DNA of 64,000 nucleotides from Limnanthes douglasii subsp. nivea (lineage: Eukaryota > Streptophyta > Magnoliopsida > Brassicales > Limnanthaceae): assembly GCA_036936605.1 (NCBI GenBank), contig JAUPFV010000003.1, positions 109,067,278-109,131,277 on the forward strand, written 5' to 3'. This document shows, piece by piece, positions 41,468-53,564 of the stretch. Each line of letters starts with the position of its first letter. Within the stretch, counting starts at the first letter, position 1. The translations under genes and the position numbers were made by a program. A model generated the notes under the pieces. The model did no database searches, was not told the DNA's origin, and was given only the letters and a program-made list of their open reading frames with translations.

Positions 41468-44330
41468 TTAACTCCCCTTCGATGTTCCTACATCGTCTTT
41501 CTTCTTGGGATCTTTGGATTCATCACTGGAACTCTCCCCGGTTTCTTCCTCCTCATCAGTAGTGGAGTCTATTCCACTACTTAGTCATGTCGATCACCTT
41601 CCTCCATAGTATGAAACGGGAGGTTCTCAAACTCCACATACTTCCATAAATCTCCAAGGGTTCGCTTTGGAAATTTCTGATGGACAAGAAGCATCATGTC
41701 AGATTTAACCTCTGCATCTCTTACCTCCAGGGAGTCTATCACCTTATTGGTATACTCATCGATCTTGGCATGGATGGTTGTTTCCTGATCTTTCACCAAA
41801 TTCTATTTCTCCTTGGTGACCCTGCACACAGCTTCTCCGAGAGAAGTCTTGGCAGTGGACAAGGTTTGGATGGTATCATCATTGGTCTTCATGTCTCCCC
41901 TCAAGTTGGAAAGAGTCTTTTCCAATCCGGAGCATTTTGTTTGGAGCTTTGTGTTAGCTGTCTCTGAATTGACCACCTTGAGTGCCAGATCTTCTTTCTC
42001 CTTCCTCAATTCCTCAAGCTCCTTCTTCAAGGCCTCAACACTTTGGTTGGCATTAAGAAGTTCAGTTGATAATGTTTCATTGTCTGCTTTGAGGGTGTCG
42101 ATGAGGGCAGATTGATTCTTTACTTGCTTTTCCAAGTTGAGTATTGGCTGAATCTAGGCCAGGAGAGAGTGGGTCACCAGTTCATGTTCCCTGGAGACGG
42201 TGAAGGACTTACCATTGAAAGTTACCATGTTGGAGGAGCTTGGAGGAAGGTAGGGGCCAGCAAAATCGTCTTTCTCAAACTCTCCAATATAGAGACCAAT
42301 GTTCTGAATACCACTGATATCTACCCTATCAATATTAATATCCCCTCCGGTATGTGGATCAGTGGGGATTTGTTCTGCCAAAGTGGGGTCAGTTGGATCG
42401 ACCAGAGGTAAAGACTCCGAAGGGAGGAGGACTATTTTGTCTCCTAAGGTGACTTTTTTCTTCTTAGCAACCTTTTCGTCGCTGCCAACTCCCATTTTTC
42501 GGTCCTCTTTAGTAGGCTTTGGACTCATTCTCAGCTACTTTAAGTAAATCAGCATCAATCCCTCTCTAGACCTGTTCTCCTTGACTCTCCGGATCAACCT
42601 CTTCTGCAGCACCCAGAACGGTCTCTACTGCAACTTTCTTTTTCTTGCCTTTCTTCCCTTTCATTTTGCTTGGGGCTTTGTCTCTGGAGGGAAAGGCCAA
42701 TTTACCATCTTTTACTTCTGTTCTTGTAAGAATAACGATCGGAGGAGGTGGTGTAGTCAACTCCTCCCAAGTGAGGTCTCTTCGGCCCGTTGTGTTCCAT
42801 AGGTGGGACCTCACCAAGTTTCCTGAGGTGAAGCAGTTATGGAAATCATTTCCCCAACGCTCAGCAGCCCAAGCATTTAATTTGGCACACGTGGTATTCC
42901 CCTCCTCTAAATAATCGGAGAACTCCTTTGGTAATACTGACATAAAAGAAAAGGCAATTCAGTGATAATTTTTTGTTGCAAAATGAGAAGACAAACAAAG
43001 TAAAATACTTACCTGAGTTTTTCCACCTTCTGGTGAGCATATTAGGATTGACACCAGCTTTGATTTTCCTCCCATTCTCCCACGCCCCGCTAATGAACAG
43101 GAATTGTGGTCTTCCAGTTTTTCTCTGACTCAAGCAGGTCATCTACCACTTCAAAGTCATTTCCCATATTGAAGTGGTAGAATGGGATATGGTGGTTCTT
43201 ACAAAGGCTGACCACTGCAGCAAACTGCTCCTTGACGCCATAATGCAGGCGATGAGAGTATACCAAGCATTGGGACTCAGCTGTCTCGGACATAGTTTTA
43301 TCAGGTGGAAATACCTGACTATTTCTGGATCCAAGAACAGCTCAGTATAGCTTGCACTCCATCGAAGTCTCTGGTGTGACTCGTATCCTCACCTTTACAG
43401 ATTTAGGGATCCTCTATTTGGTCAGGATCCGGCCTAACTCAGCAATGTGAGTATAAACATAATTAATATTCTGCATGGCCAGTAGATATTTCACATTGAC
43501 CTTGTGGAAGCAAGGTCCCACCTTGCCTTCCAGACTCTCCGGCAGATCTGGATAGGTCATACAGACTTTCTCCTTTCCTTTTCCCTTTTTATCGGAGGCA
43601 GCATCTCCAATTTTCCCAGAAGCTTCAATCTCGAATGGAGCCTCTTCAACACTATCCTCCATCACCTATTCCATTACTATGGAAGGTTTATCAGCTGTTG
43701 TTGATGGAAGAGTGCTAGTTGGTGGCTCAGCCGGTTGTCCGGACGGTTGAGCATCAGCCTCTCTTAAGGGTCTGATGTCCGGCTGGGGCTCAGCTCCGGA
43801 GGACTTAGTATGAGAGCTGGTTATGGTGGCCTCAGGTTCGGAGGTTTTGTCTCTTGGGGCTCTAATTGACGCCTCCGATCCGGAGGCTTTATCTTTGGCT
43901 CTATACTTGGAGGGCGCTGTTTTGGAAGACTTGGTTTGAGAACCGTTTGCTTGACCTTTTACCAAACGCGTTGTTCTTTGAGGGTTAGATTTTTCTGGAG
44001 ATTTCTCGATGTATAACCCCATAGCAATGAACGAAGAGGGCTTTCTAGCACTTGATATTTCTTTCTCTTGCACGGTAGAAGGATGAGACTCCTGAACCAA
44101 GGAGCCTAAAGGTATTGGCGAGAGATTAGGTTGGAATAAACGTCTGGGTTTTGTACTTTTGGCAGAGGATGATCCTCGATCAGCTTCTGAAGATGGTGTG
44201 TCAGGTTTACTGATTGGAGAGACTGGAAGACCAGCAGCGATACGTCTCTCATGTTCAACTTTTTGTGCTTTTTCTAATTCAGAAAGATTAGGCAACCACC
44301 TTTTATGAGAGCGTTCCTCGCTGTGAACAT
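41468..44330 (-). pseudogene. Antisense gene of element B (Transposase_28-like)
   Basis: Minus strand, collinear with the element A gene. Part 1 (44295-43666): LPNLSELEKAQKVEHERR, long Ser/Pro/Lys-rich disordered region. Part 2 (43665-43414): DKKGKGKEKVCMTYPDLPES. Part 3 (43340-43020): LCPRQLSPNAWYTLIACI, NHHIPFYHFNMGNDFEVV and FLFISGAWENGRKIKAG, resembling PF04195 Transposase_28. A deletion of about 20 bp relative to element A shifts the frame after ACIMAS. After the intron: KEFSDYLEEGNTTCAK, RSHLWNTTGRRDLTWEELT, a Lys-rich patch, then a long coiled coil (42135-41803) and an acidic tail ending at 41468. Likely DNA- or chromatin-associated by composition only; function unknown. Confidence 0.85.
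42937..43012 (-). other. Intron in element B antisense gene
   Basis: Minus strand CAG|GTAAGTATTTTAC donor and TTTTATGTCAG acceptor, 76 bp. Joining keeps the frame (W-K-N-S-V-L-P-K-E-F). Same place and phase as in element A, which supports genuine transcription from the antisense strand in the ancestral element. Confidence 0.82.
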
Positions 44331-44597
44331 AAAATGCCCAAGAAAGGTTTTGAGAAAAGAGTTAAAAAGCTCTAAGAAGAAAAAATTGCAAAAGTGATGA
44401 AGATGGTGAAATAGTAAAAGAAAATGATTTATACTAGTGAGGCAAAAGTTACTAATACCTAGGAGAAAACAAAGAGACTAAAGTAATGATTAATGGCGGC
44501 GTTAACGTAAGAAACATTAAATGCAGGAGTTACTTTTTGGGCTTAGTGGGAGTGCCGTTCTAAGAAGAAAACGGATGGAAGAACGAATAAAAATGCG

Positions 44598-44607
44598 ACA
44601 CGTGTCC
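44598..44607 (-). promoter_or_regulatory. G-box upstream of antisense gene, element B
   Basis: ACACGTGTCC in the block GACACGTGTCCCACGAT, about 270-310 bp upstream of the antisense gene and 150 bp inside the 3' LTR. Conserved with 13583-13592. Confidence 0.5.
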
Positions 44608-44747
44608 CACGATCCAAAGAAAAACTCTTGGAATTATGAGAAGGATTCAGTCCGGATAAACCCTGAACTGAATACATGAGCAATCCGGAGAATGTTGTTC
44701 TTGGCTAAATGAGTTTTTTGGTCATGCCAAAGATCTTTGACAAACCT

Positions 44748-45139
44748 AAAAAATGGGATACTGATGAGTCAGAATTATTCACCACTACTTACTAAGAAAA
44801 CCTGACAGGGGTAATTCGGACAATAGATTCCCACTGAACTATCGGGACAGGACAAAAATACTAAAACACTAAACACCTTTTGACTAAGCTAGGTGCTAAT
44901 CTACTTAAAAAACTAATGGGTCTTTAAACACGACCCGGTTTTTGCAACTTGACCCGAAAGTCCATAGGTCCATAATTAAGTGTATAAATACCCAACCACT
45001 TTCATTAATGAGGGTAATGAACATTTAATACAACCAGACAGCTCAAATCTCTCACTATAAAACACCCAAACATTTAATACCCTTGAAATTCCCCAAAACA
45101 CCTGACGAAATTACCCTCAGTCCAAAATAATCCACACTA
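44748..45139 (+). repeat. Polypurine tract and 3' LTR of element B
   Basis: AAAAAATGGGATAC then the LTR TGATGAGTCAGAATT to CCACACTA (44762-45139, 378 bp). The last bases differ from the left LTR by one C-to-T change. The duplication GTGAT follows. Confidence 0.95.
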
Positions 45140-45144
45140 GTGAT

Positions 45145-46260
45145 GATATTGGTCTTATCTTTATTGATCATCTTGCCAAAAGCATCTTGATAGTCTTGTA
45201 AATACTTACTAAGCAAAGAAATGGTAGAGCTATTAGAGAAAATTAAAAGATCATCACCAAAGGCTAATGTAAGGATACACATGTGACTTATGGATTTGTA
45301 TTGAATAGCTTTGTTATTAGAAAAGAGAAGATTTAGGCCTCTAATAAGGGTTTTCTCAGCAATTATAAAAAGACTCGGAGACAATGGGTCTCCTTGTCTT
45401 AAGTTATGCTTAGTATTAAAGTATCCAACTGCATTGCCATTAATAAAGATAGAAGTTTTAACATTCTCACTATATTGTTAATTAGATTAATAAAATTGTG
45501 GTTGAAACCAAAGGTTAAAACGAATTTACTAAGAAAGTTGTGGGCATTTTTTCAAAGGCTTTGGCCATGTCAACTTTGATCTGTAATATTCGCAGCCTTA
45601 GTATTTTTATTAAGATCAAATATCAATTCATTAGCAAGAAGTATAGTGTCCTATATTGATCTGTTTATAACATAGGCCCCTGATTCTCATAAATGATTAT
45701 AGGCCAAAAAAATCAAGTCTATTACTAATAAGCTTTGAAATGATTCTATCAAACAGGGAACACAACCTTATATGCATATTCTCCTTCCAATTTGAAGGGT
45801 TACAGGTCTTAGGAATAAGACATAAACTTGTGGCTAGTATTCCTTGGGGAAGGTTTTTTCTTTTGAAAATATAAACAATAGCATCCCTAATGTTGTCTTG
45901 ATGATGCTCCAACAGGAAAGTACAATTAAAGTCGTCCATCCTTGTTGCGCTTGTTGAGTTAAAGCCTTTAATTACTGTAAATATTTCATCTTCATTTGGA
46001 AGAATCATTAAATTTGTATTGTCCTGTTCAATAATCAAGTTAGGTATAGCATCAAAGATATACATGTTTGATATATTTAACTCTGTTCATTATTTGAATA
46101 AGAATTTGCAGTTAAAATTTTCTTAAAGTAAGTTTTAGCAGATTTATTAATTTGAATCTCATTTGTAATCCAGTTAGATCCATTATTGATGTTATTAATT
46201 ATATTCATATGTCTCTTCTTTTTTACATAATTTTGATAAATTTGTGTATTCCTATTACCG
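45145..46260 (-). pseudogene. LINE-B reverse transcriptase, front half
   Basis: 46065-45697 reads ATRMDDFNCTFLLEHHQDNI, LPQGILATSLCLIPKTCNP (fingers). 45384-45145 reads MSPSLFIIAEKTLIRGLNLL then ILTLAFGDDLLIFSNSS, the palm A/F-x-D-D catalytic site (FGDD). Stops and shifts separate the blocks. RQGD is visible as LRQGDPLSPSLF when the frame upstream of 45384 is read. Confidence 0.88.
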
Positions 46261-46431
46261 TCTTTTATCCAGTTTGAGTATGTTTTCTGGTACTAGTAGG
46301 CCTCTTCTTGAGCTAGAGCTTGAAGTAGAATAACATTAGTCCTAGACAAGTTAATCTTATTTTGATCATTCTGATTCTCCATCAATAATTGCTCCATCTT
46401 TTTAACATTCTCCTAAGCTTTAGACACTCTC

Positions 46432-47288
46432 TCAAATACATTCCCAAATACATCTACATTCCAAAACTTTTAGAGCTTTTTTTAATGTTTTTAGTTTGTT
46501 CCAGAACCTATAAAGAGGGAATCTCTGCATATCAAGTATCCGATTAGATTTAACAAAAGGTACAAATTCTTCACTTAAACTCCACATATTTAACAATTTG
46601 AAATAGGATTTTGTTTTGAATTTTTCTTTTAAGACAGTGACACAAATCGGCGTATGGTCTGAACAGGTTCTCGCAATGTGCTTGATAAAAATATTTTTGA
46701 AGTAGTCAGACCATTCACTGTTGTAGAGAGCACGGTCCAGGCATTTCCACTTCGATTTGTTAGTCCAAGTAAACTTTGTCTCAGCGTAACCAACATCTTC
46801 CAACTTGCAGAGGCTAATTCCTTCATTAAAATCATCATAACTTGTAACACAACAAGTAACACAACCTTTTTGCTCATCGGGAGTGGTTATAGTGTTGAAA
46901 TCTCCTATTACCACCCACTCTTTAACATTTTAAGAGATATTACTAATGGTAATCCATAGATCTTTCCTATTTATCCTTTGACGGAATTTATGTATAATAC
47001 GTTTTTTAGATAGGTGTAGGTAACTTTAGTATGAAGAAACTGAGGATGATCAATTGAAATATTGATACATAACCAATTATTCCAAAGACACCAAATTATG
47101 TTAGAGCAATTTGAAGTGTGGTTACAGAAACCCAACTTAGAAGCAATTGAAAAAAGTTGATCAACTTTAACAAAGGGCTCTTGAATGGTAATTATACTAA
47201 TTGTCTTATTCACAATGATAGATTTAAGCCTCCTCAACGAGGATCTATTAGCAATGTCATGGATATTCCAACTAAGTAGATTTATCAT
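46432..47288 (-). pseudogene. LINE-B endonuclease
   Basis: 47288-46971 begins INLLSWNIHDIANRSSLRRL (the N-terminal WN..G/D... block) and TISIITIQEPFV (Glu of the active site in QEP). 46914-46432 has WVVIGDFNTITTPDEQKG (GDFN), FTWTNKSKWKCLDRALYNSE (R.LDRAL.N..W) and ARTCSDHTPICV (SDHTP catalytic His). AP-endonuclease fold typical of LINE ORF2. A stop near 46930 divides it. Confidence 0.9.
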
Positions 47289-47639
47289 GATTCTTACTAT
47301 ATTTACTTAGATTGTTAGTCCCAAAGAGGGGCTTGTAAATTTATTTTTATGTCTTGCTTATATGTTTAGAAGCTATTAGTCTATTCTTTAATAATTCAAT
47401 AATAATTCTTGAAAGCTTTGGTCTATTTCTTTATTTTTAAGAATCGAGGATGGAGGAAGGCTTCCAAAATTCTGGTTGTTAGGAGTATAGTTACCTTTGT
47501 CATGGCTTTCTTGATCTTGGTTGATATGATAAATGAAGTCTTCATCAGCGTTTCTTATTGCTTCTATGATCTTCTCATTCTTAGAGGTGCAGGAATTCAA
47601 AGGATTAGTATAAGATTTCTGAATATAAATTTTGGTTGT

Positions 47640-48640
47640 TGATCATACCTTTTTATGGCTGAAAATGTTTCCGATCATTATGATTTTTAGAAATTAGCTT
47701 TATCGATGTACAAGATGTTAGAATAGGTTCTAGCAAGCTGAGATTTTATTTTTTAAGAGAGCCAGGTTTAACAATTATGGATTTCATATTTGGATTTTCT
47801 GAGTTGGTAAAATCCTAGACACTATCAGTAGCAGGATCAAGATTTGTGTTTGTATTCCTTTCTTTATCTTTTGAGGTAGTCTTTTTGCATTGATTCTTGT
47901 CATGACCAATATGCTAACATAGATTACAGTATTGTGGTAATTAATTGTAACTTATATGGAGCCAACATCCATCATTTACTCCAAAGCCAACCCAAACATC
48001 ATGTTGAAGCTTCTTGGTAATTTCTAAGTCAATCAAATTGTAACCTCCATTGAATAAAGCCATGTTCTTGGAAGGAACTCAGCATTTTAAAGGTTCACCA
48101 ATTGTCTCTGCAATTGGTTGAATTATTTCTTCGTTAAACATGTATTCCGACACATGTTTTATACGGATCCGGATATGAACAATTGAGCTTTCCTACTTGA
48201 GTTTGAAATAAGACGACCATTTGAAAACCCTCATAACATTTTCACCAACTTTCCAGATTGTTCGACTCCGTGGATTGCACATATCCTCCATGATTGAGAA
48301 ATCAATCATTATATGCCTAGATTCCCCGTGGCTAACATTAACCTCACCAACAAATTTCTTGGATTTTAAAAACTGATTTAGAATTTGTCTTTTTGGCAAG
48401 CCTTGAGAAAAGTTTCCAATGAGCGTAACTTGCTAGATACTTTAAGGATTTCTTTTGTTTTACTGTTGAAATGAAGAGATATATGGGTGTTGAGGTGCTG
48501 GATCATTGAGGGTTTCAAATATTCATGGATTACAGAGATATTTGAGGGTTCAACAATATATGCAAAGCTTCTTGAAAGTAATGAAGAATTTTTTATTTTG
48601 ATTTTTACTTTGTCTCTTTTAGTAGTTGCTTCTATAACTT
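47640..48640 (-). pseudogene. LINE-B ORF1 (DUF4283-like with CCHC knuckle)
   Basis: 48430-48190 reads LIGNFSQGLPKRQILNQFLK, GEVNVSHGESRHIMIDFSIM and VMRVFKWSSYFKL, the pattern of the plant DUF4283 region in LINE gag-like proteins. Then WVGFGVNDGCWLHISYN and a knuckle C-N-L-C-x4-H-x4-C at 47887-47936 with an internal stop. It would bind the LINE RNA in the intact element. Confidence 0.82.
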
Positions 48641-48990
48641 TGGAAATTCAGACTTGTATAGCTCTGTTTATTCCATTTTGATAGTAAATCAAAAGACAGA
48701 GTATCATTGAATAGAAAACAGAGGATAATACCAATCGATAATTCAGAAGATGATAAAGAGCTCCACCAACAATAAAAAACTATTAATAATCAGCATAGTT
48801 GATTAGGAGAACAATAGAAGATGAAATTATTCTTAGAGATCAAGAATCAAAGACACTCTGTTCTTGGAGATTTCCTTTCTTTCATCATCTTATTAAAGAA
48901 GATTTTGGTAAATAAAGAAGAATAAGTTGTAAGTCGAGAGTACATAACACTCATGTTAATCATAAGTAAGATAAAAAAAATAACAACAAA

Positions 48991-49329
48991 ATTAATTTCT
49001 CCTACAAGATTAGTGCTTCGGGGTAGCACACTATGAAAATTGTCGACCTGTCTCCCAATTAAAACCACGTAAACAAATGTTTGCTTCCAAATATCATATA
49101 TTTCAAAATGGAAATCGCAATTGTATATTAATTAAGATAGGAAAAAAATTGCATCAATCAATTTATCAAATAGGAAAAATAATAATTTTTTTAATGATTA
49201 TAATTTTGTACATTATTGTTAATCACTAATCTAGTTTTTGGTATTTTATAGTTCTTCAATAGATTTTAACATATGTTTTATATTACATGCAAAGGCCATT
49301 AATGCTTCAAATCACAAAGATGAAGACTA
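48991..49329. other. Short unassigned stretch between LINE-B and copia D
   Basis: A/T-rich; nothing recognised apart from the possible 5' leader of LINE-B at its low-coordinate end and the unknown end of the copia D LTR at its high end. Confidence 0.3.
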
Positions 49330-49734
49330 TCTGTTTGTTTAGGTTTGATTTCAGTTGAAGGAATACTTAAATCTTAATCATTTTTATATAGGTGATTAAA
49401 ATTTGAAACCCTAAGTTGTATAAGCTCATTAATATATATCGTCTTGTGATTTAATACCACAACCCAGTAAACTGAGTTTATAAATTTAATCCCTTAATTA
49501 TTAGTTCATGCTTAAGTCTAAAGAATTGGGCATAATCATTAAATGCCCAAATTCAACTCGGTTACCACATTTAGAAATTCATAACTCTTTTTTTCACATA
49601 TAAGTCCAATACATAATTAATTTTATAATATAATTAATCTTATTACTTTTATAACTTAATTACCTTATAACAATAAATAAATATACATCTAGCATACCAA
49701 TGCATAAATAATTCAACAATGTTCCACTTGGACC
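49330..49734 (-). repeat. Polypurine tract and 3' LTR of copia D
   Basis: Boundary at 49718 from the tract AAGTGGAACAT (plus-strand 49719-49734). The LTR runs toward low coordinates and includes CTCAGTTTACTGGGTTGTGG. The far end is not fixed and the partner LTR is missing. Confidence 0.6.
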
Positions 49735-50023
49735 GTCAATGCTACTCAACAATATATTAACTTCAATGAGGCCTCTAAATCAACTATAAATGGGCAAACG
49801 TGTGACCTCGTACATGATCAATAAACAATAAAAGATTAAAACCTATATCATGTAATGTGAACAATAGGATGCAATAATAATCACGTTGTTGCTATCAATC
49901 AATTACTTGTGTCAATTGTGATGTGTAGCTTAAGAGTAATATGAATTTTAATCGTACATATCTACTCTTAAATATTCTTACCTTTATAGATCCAATAAAG
50001 TAATAAATGTCAATAAATATAAC

Positions 50024-50027
<4 letters not shown>

Positions 50028-50072
<45 letters not shown>
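50028..50072. repeat. (AT)n microsatellite
   Basis: About 21 AT units in the spacer between copia D RNase H and its 3' LTR. Confidence 0.95.
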
Positions 50073-50073
<1 letters not shown>

Positions 50074-50149
50074 GATAATAAACCTTTGTGTATACAATAT
50101 TGAAAATATCATGAGATTTTATTACAAACTCCCACTAAAACTAACAATC

Positions 50150-51150
50150 CACTAAATGAACTACACCCATTATAATGGTGTGTTCTTGGAAAACCTTAGG
50201 GAATACCGCATTTGTAATAGGATCTCATATCATCGAGTTTGTGTCGATATTCCCTATGCTTGCCTTACCCATCTAAATTATCCTTTTAACGAATATGAGC
50301 TTTATGTCTATGTGTTTGGACCTAGACGAGCTTCTATTACTGTTAGAGTACTATATTTTGGGATTATTATCGCAATACAAATTCATGGGACCTTTTATCC
50401 ATTGTATAATTCTCAAATCAGTAGAAACATTCTATAGCCATAATCACTGGTTTGATGCCTCAAAGCACACAAAAAAATCTTCCATCATAGTGGATGATGT
50501 AATAAGTGTTTCATTTATACTTTTCCGTGATATTTCGTTTGCACCTAATAAGAATATGTTACCTGATATTTTTTGTAATGTGTTCTTGCATCCACTAATT
50601 AAGTCGTAATACCCAATGATCTCTAATCTTTTTTTACTTCTTATATGTTAACATATTCCCTTTCATTTTATGCATGAGTTACTTCTAGTAGGCCATTGAC
50701 ATATAATACCGGAAATATGAAATTACTCCCACTAAACTTATGATACACACAATATTCAACCGAGTTATCTTCAAAGTCAAAAGATACTATCACCTCAAGA
50801 AATTTGTGATACCACGAACAAGAAGTATGTTTGAGCCCATAAATGGATTTATTAACCTTACGAACCAGATTCATTGAGTTATCCACTATAAAGTGTTTTG
50901 GTTACACTATATAGATCGTTTTTTCAATAGTATTTTCTATATTAGGTGAAGCTTAAGATCAAAGTGTACAACTAATTCCATGATTGTTGTAAAATAATTC
51001 TCCACCGATACCAAAGAGAAGGTTTCTTTAAAATAAATTCGTTTGCGCTAAGCATAACCTTTCGCTACAATAAGTGCTTTATCTATTTTCAACCAATCAT
51101 ATTTTTCCCTTCAGATAATGGGAAAAGTTCCCATACCGCATTATCTTGCA
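50150..51150 (-). pseudogene. Copia D reverse transcriptase and RNase H
   Basis: About 51060-50890: GYAQRKRIYFKETFSLVSVE then TIMELVVHFDLKLHLI (RT front). 50886-50668: KVNKSIYGLKHTSCSWYHKF (usually YGLKQASRQWY) and FIFPVLYVNGLLEV, where the catalytic YVDD reads YVNG. 50620-50150: SRKSINETLITSSTMMEDFF (usually STMEAEF), WIKGPMNLYCDNNPKI (CDN catalytic Asp), RSKHIDIKLIFV and PKVFQEHTIIMGV at the end. Clearly copia, clearly dead through changed catalytic residues and stops. Confidence 0.9.
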
Positions 51151-51399
51151 TTGATTTCTACTTTTCCTTTATAGCTTTAATTCACTTCCGAAAGTTAGAG
51201 CTTTCCATAGTCTGTTTGTAGGATGAGGGATCATCTATATTTTCAACACATGACTCATAATGTTTTTAAAGATATACTATAAAATCTGGATGGATATCAT
51301 TCTTCATTTCTCACGTGGACCTTCTTAAGGCCACATTTACCTCTTGTTGCAGTTCTTGAGAGGTAGAGTTTGATCTTTATGAACAATATCATTTTCATA

Positions 51400-52760
51400 T
51401 TTCTGCGCAAGAATACTTTGAAGTTTCTCTTGTTCTAAGTAGCCCATAAATGTGTCCTGATTAAAAACCCCAAGTGAAGCATCAATATTATTATGAGTAT
51501 TACCTTGTTAAATCGGACCAAAATGATTGGCATAAAATCTCATTCTTCTTATACGTGAGTATCTCCATTAAAACGTTCATGAATTTCTACAGATTCCTCA
51601 TCATAATGAACATATGTTTACATATTTTTCCCTACAGCTGAACACCTTTAGAAATTGTTCCGTCCCAATTTCAAATACTACCAGTAAACGGATCATAAAA
51701 TTTAAAACCCTTTGAGTATTTAGAATAACCAATTAAAAAGCAGCTAACTGTTTTTAGATCTATATTTTTTACTTGAGGTTTGTGAGCCTTTTTCTCAGTT
51801 GGACATCCCCATATATACAGATGCTTTGAATTGGGCATGAGCTCATTTCAATGCTCTTATGGAGTCCTAATAGTTTCCTTAATGGGTACTCTGTTGAGTA
51901 TGTAAGCGGAAAATTTGATAGCTTCCCCCCAGAGAGATAGTAGTAGAGATTAGTTACTCATCATACTTTTAACCATATCTTTTAGTGTATGGTTCCATCT
52001 CTCAGATACATCATTCATACGGGTAAACCTGGTGTTGTGTATTGGGAGAGTCAAATGGTCATTGACGTTGTCCCCGCGATCTGTCATATCTACTGTAGTA
52101 TTCACCATCACGATTAGATCTAACACTCTTAATACTCTTACCAAGTTATTTTTTCAACTTCAATCCTAAAATATTTGAACTTGTCTAGGGTTCCAGAATT
52201 CTCAAGAAGAAAATAAAGGTACCTGAACCGAGAGAAGTCGTCGATAAATGATATAAACTATCACTTCTCATTCAATGATTCTTATGGAAATGATTCACAT
52301 ATATTTGTATGTATCAATTCTAAGACTTGAATCTCTCTATATGCCCCTACCATTTTTATTTTGGTTAGTTCCCCTTTGATACACTCGATACATGTCCCTA
52401 AATCAGTGTAATATAGGGGAATAAATAAACCTTCAGCTACAATATTTTTCATTCTAGATTTGGATATATGACCTAATTGTTTGTGCCACAGTTCAAAGGA
52501 TTTTTTAGGCTTAGTAATTTTATTTGGTATACTTTGTACATATATAGGAATTTTGTACTTATTAACAGTATTTAACAAATAAAAATTATCTTCATTTATC
52601 AAACTTTCATGTCCAAAAATCACATTATTTAAAGAGAGAGTAAATTGTTGTTTCCCATAAGACAAGAATATCCATATAACTCTAAATCTGGAAAGGAAAT
52701 TAAGTTTCTTCAAAAAACAGGAACAAATATTATATTCTGAAAAAATAAAATATGTCTAAT
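51400..52760 (-). pseudogene. Copia D pre-integrase and integrase
   Basis: 52713-52282: SFELWHKQLGHISKSRMKNI and GTCIECIKGELTKI form the zinc-binding H..H..C..C region, then LELIHTNICESFP (D of the core, usually HTDICGPF, here Asn). 52144-51950 after a frame change: MNDVSERWNHTLKDMVKSMM (usually NGVSERRNRTLLDMVRSMM, catalytic Glu kept). Downstream, remnants toward 51.4 kb are unreadable. Confidence 0.88.
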
Positions 52761-53564
52761 AGAAAGTTCTAAATGTAAATCACAAATTGACATTACATGG
52801 CATGAGCGTCCGTTTGCGGTGAAGATATATCTTATATCATTACTTATCATCATGCTCCTTGATGTAACCTACCAAAAAAATATACATGAATTGTTACAAC
52901 CGAATCAACCCACCACATATTCTTTCTCATAGAAAAAAAAAGATTATTTTTCGGAACAACCAAAGTTGTGAGAATAATTTTTCTTAACATTTAAGTTTGG
53001 CGCTTCTCGTGATCCTTCTTTATATGTCAGTTCTCGCTGTAGAAAAACATATACCAATTGTTGATTCCTCAGGTTTTTTCTTCTTATTTGGATCTTGACC
53101 TGGTCCTTTTTCATCAACCTTCCGCTTAGGCCTTATCCCCTTCTTAGATTCTATCATGTTCACTTCATATACTACCATTTAAAGCCTTTCCTCCTCTTGT
53201 GCGGCGTGGGCATTCAACTAATTTATATTCCATTTTTCCCGTATACAGATATAAAAGGACAAAAGTGCTTAGAATTTTCCTATAATGACAAATTTAATCC
53301 TATGACACACTTGTTAATTAAGTCTACGCCAACTTCATTTAACAAGTGATAAATTATAGATATTCTCATAATTTACTCATGGATTTTTCCTTTACCAGTG
53401 TACTTGTTGGTAGATAGCTCACTAATAAGATGATGCATCTCTAACTTGTCACGCTTAGCAAAAGATTTCTCAACTTTCGTTAGAAAAATCCGTAGATATG
53501 GTAGCATTTGTTGGGACAACTTCACGAAATGCAGCTGGTATCTCTTGTATATTATGGTCATGCG

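Larger units (their letters stand above)
34119..45139 (+). mobile_element. Gypsy element B (complete, Tat-like)
   Basis: Complete LTR retrotransposon: LTRs 34119-34497 and 44762-45139, TG...CA ends in the left copy and TG...TA in the right, target duplication GTGAT at 34114-34118 and 45140-45144. Order: primer site, gag, protease, RT, RNase H, integrase, antisense gene, polypurine tract AAAAAATGGGATAC (44748-44761). It inserted into LINE-B. A central piece of gag is deleted, a few stops interrupt pol, and a hAT-type element sits in RNase H. It is better preserved than element A, hence younger. Confidence 0.96.
45140..48990 (-). mobile_element. LINE-B, 5' segment
   Basis: Minus strand: 5' untranslated region, ORF1 with DUF4283-like region and CCHC knuckle, then ORF2 endonuclease and the first half of RT, interrupted at 45140 by element B. 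The RT sequence continues at 34118. The 5' edge near 48.7-49.0 kb is uncertain. Confidence 0.88.

Noticed and set aside
41680..42914. Plus-strand frames downstream of element B pol (possible envelope-like gene)
   Set aside because: They lie opposite the antisense gene, show no signal peptide or transmembrane layout, and have no counterpart kept in element A.
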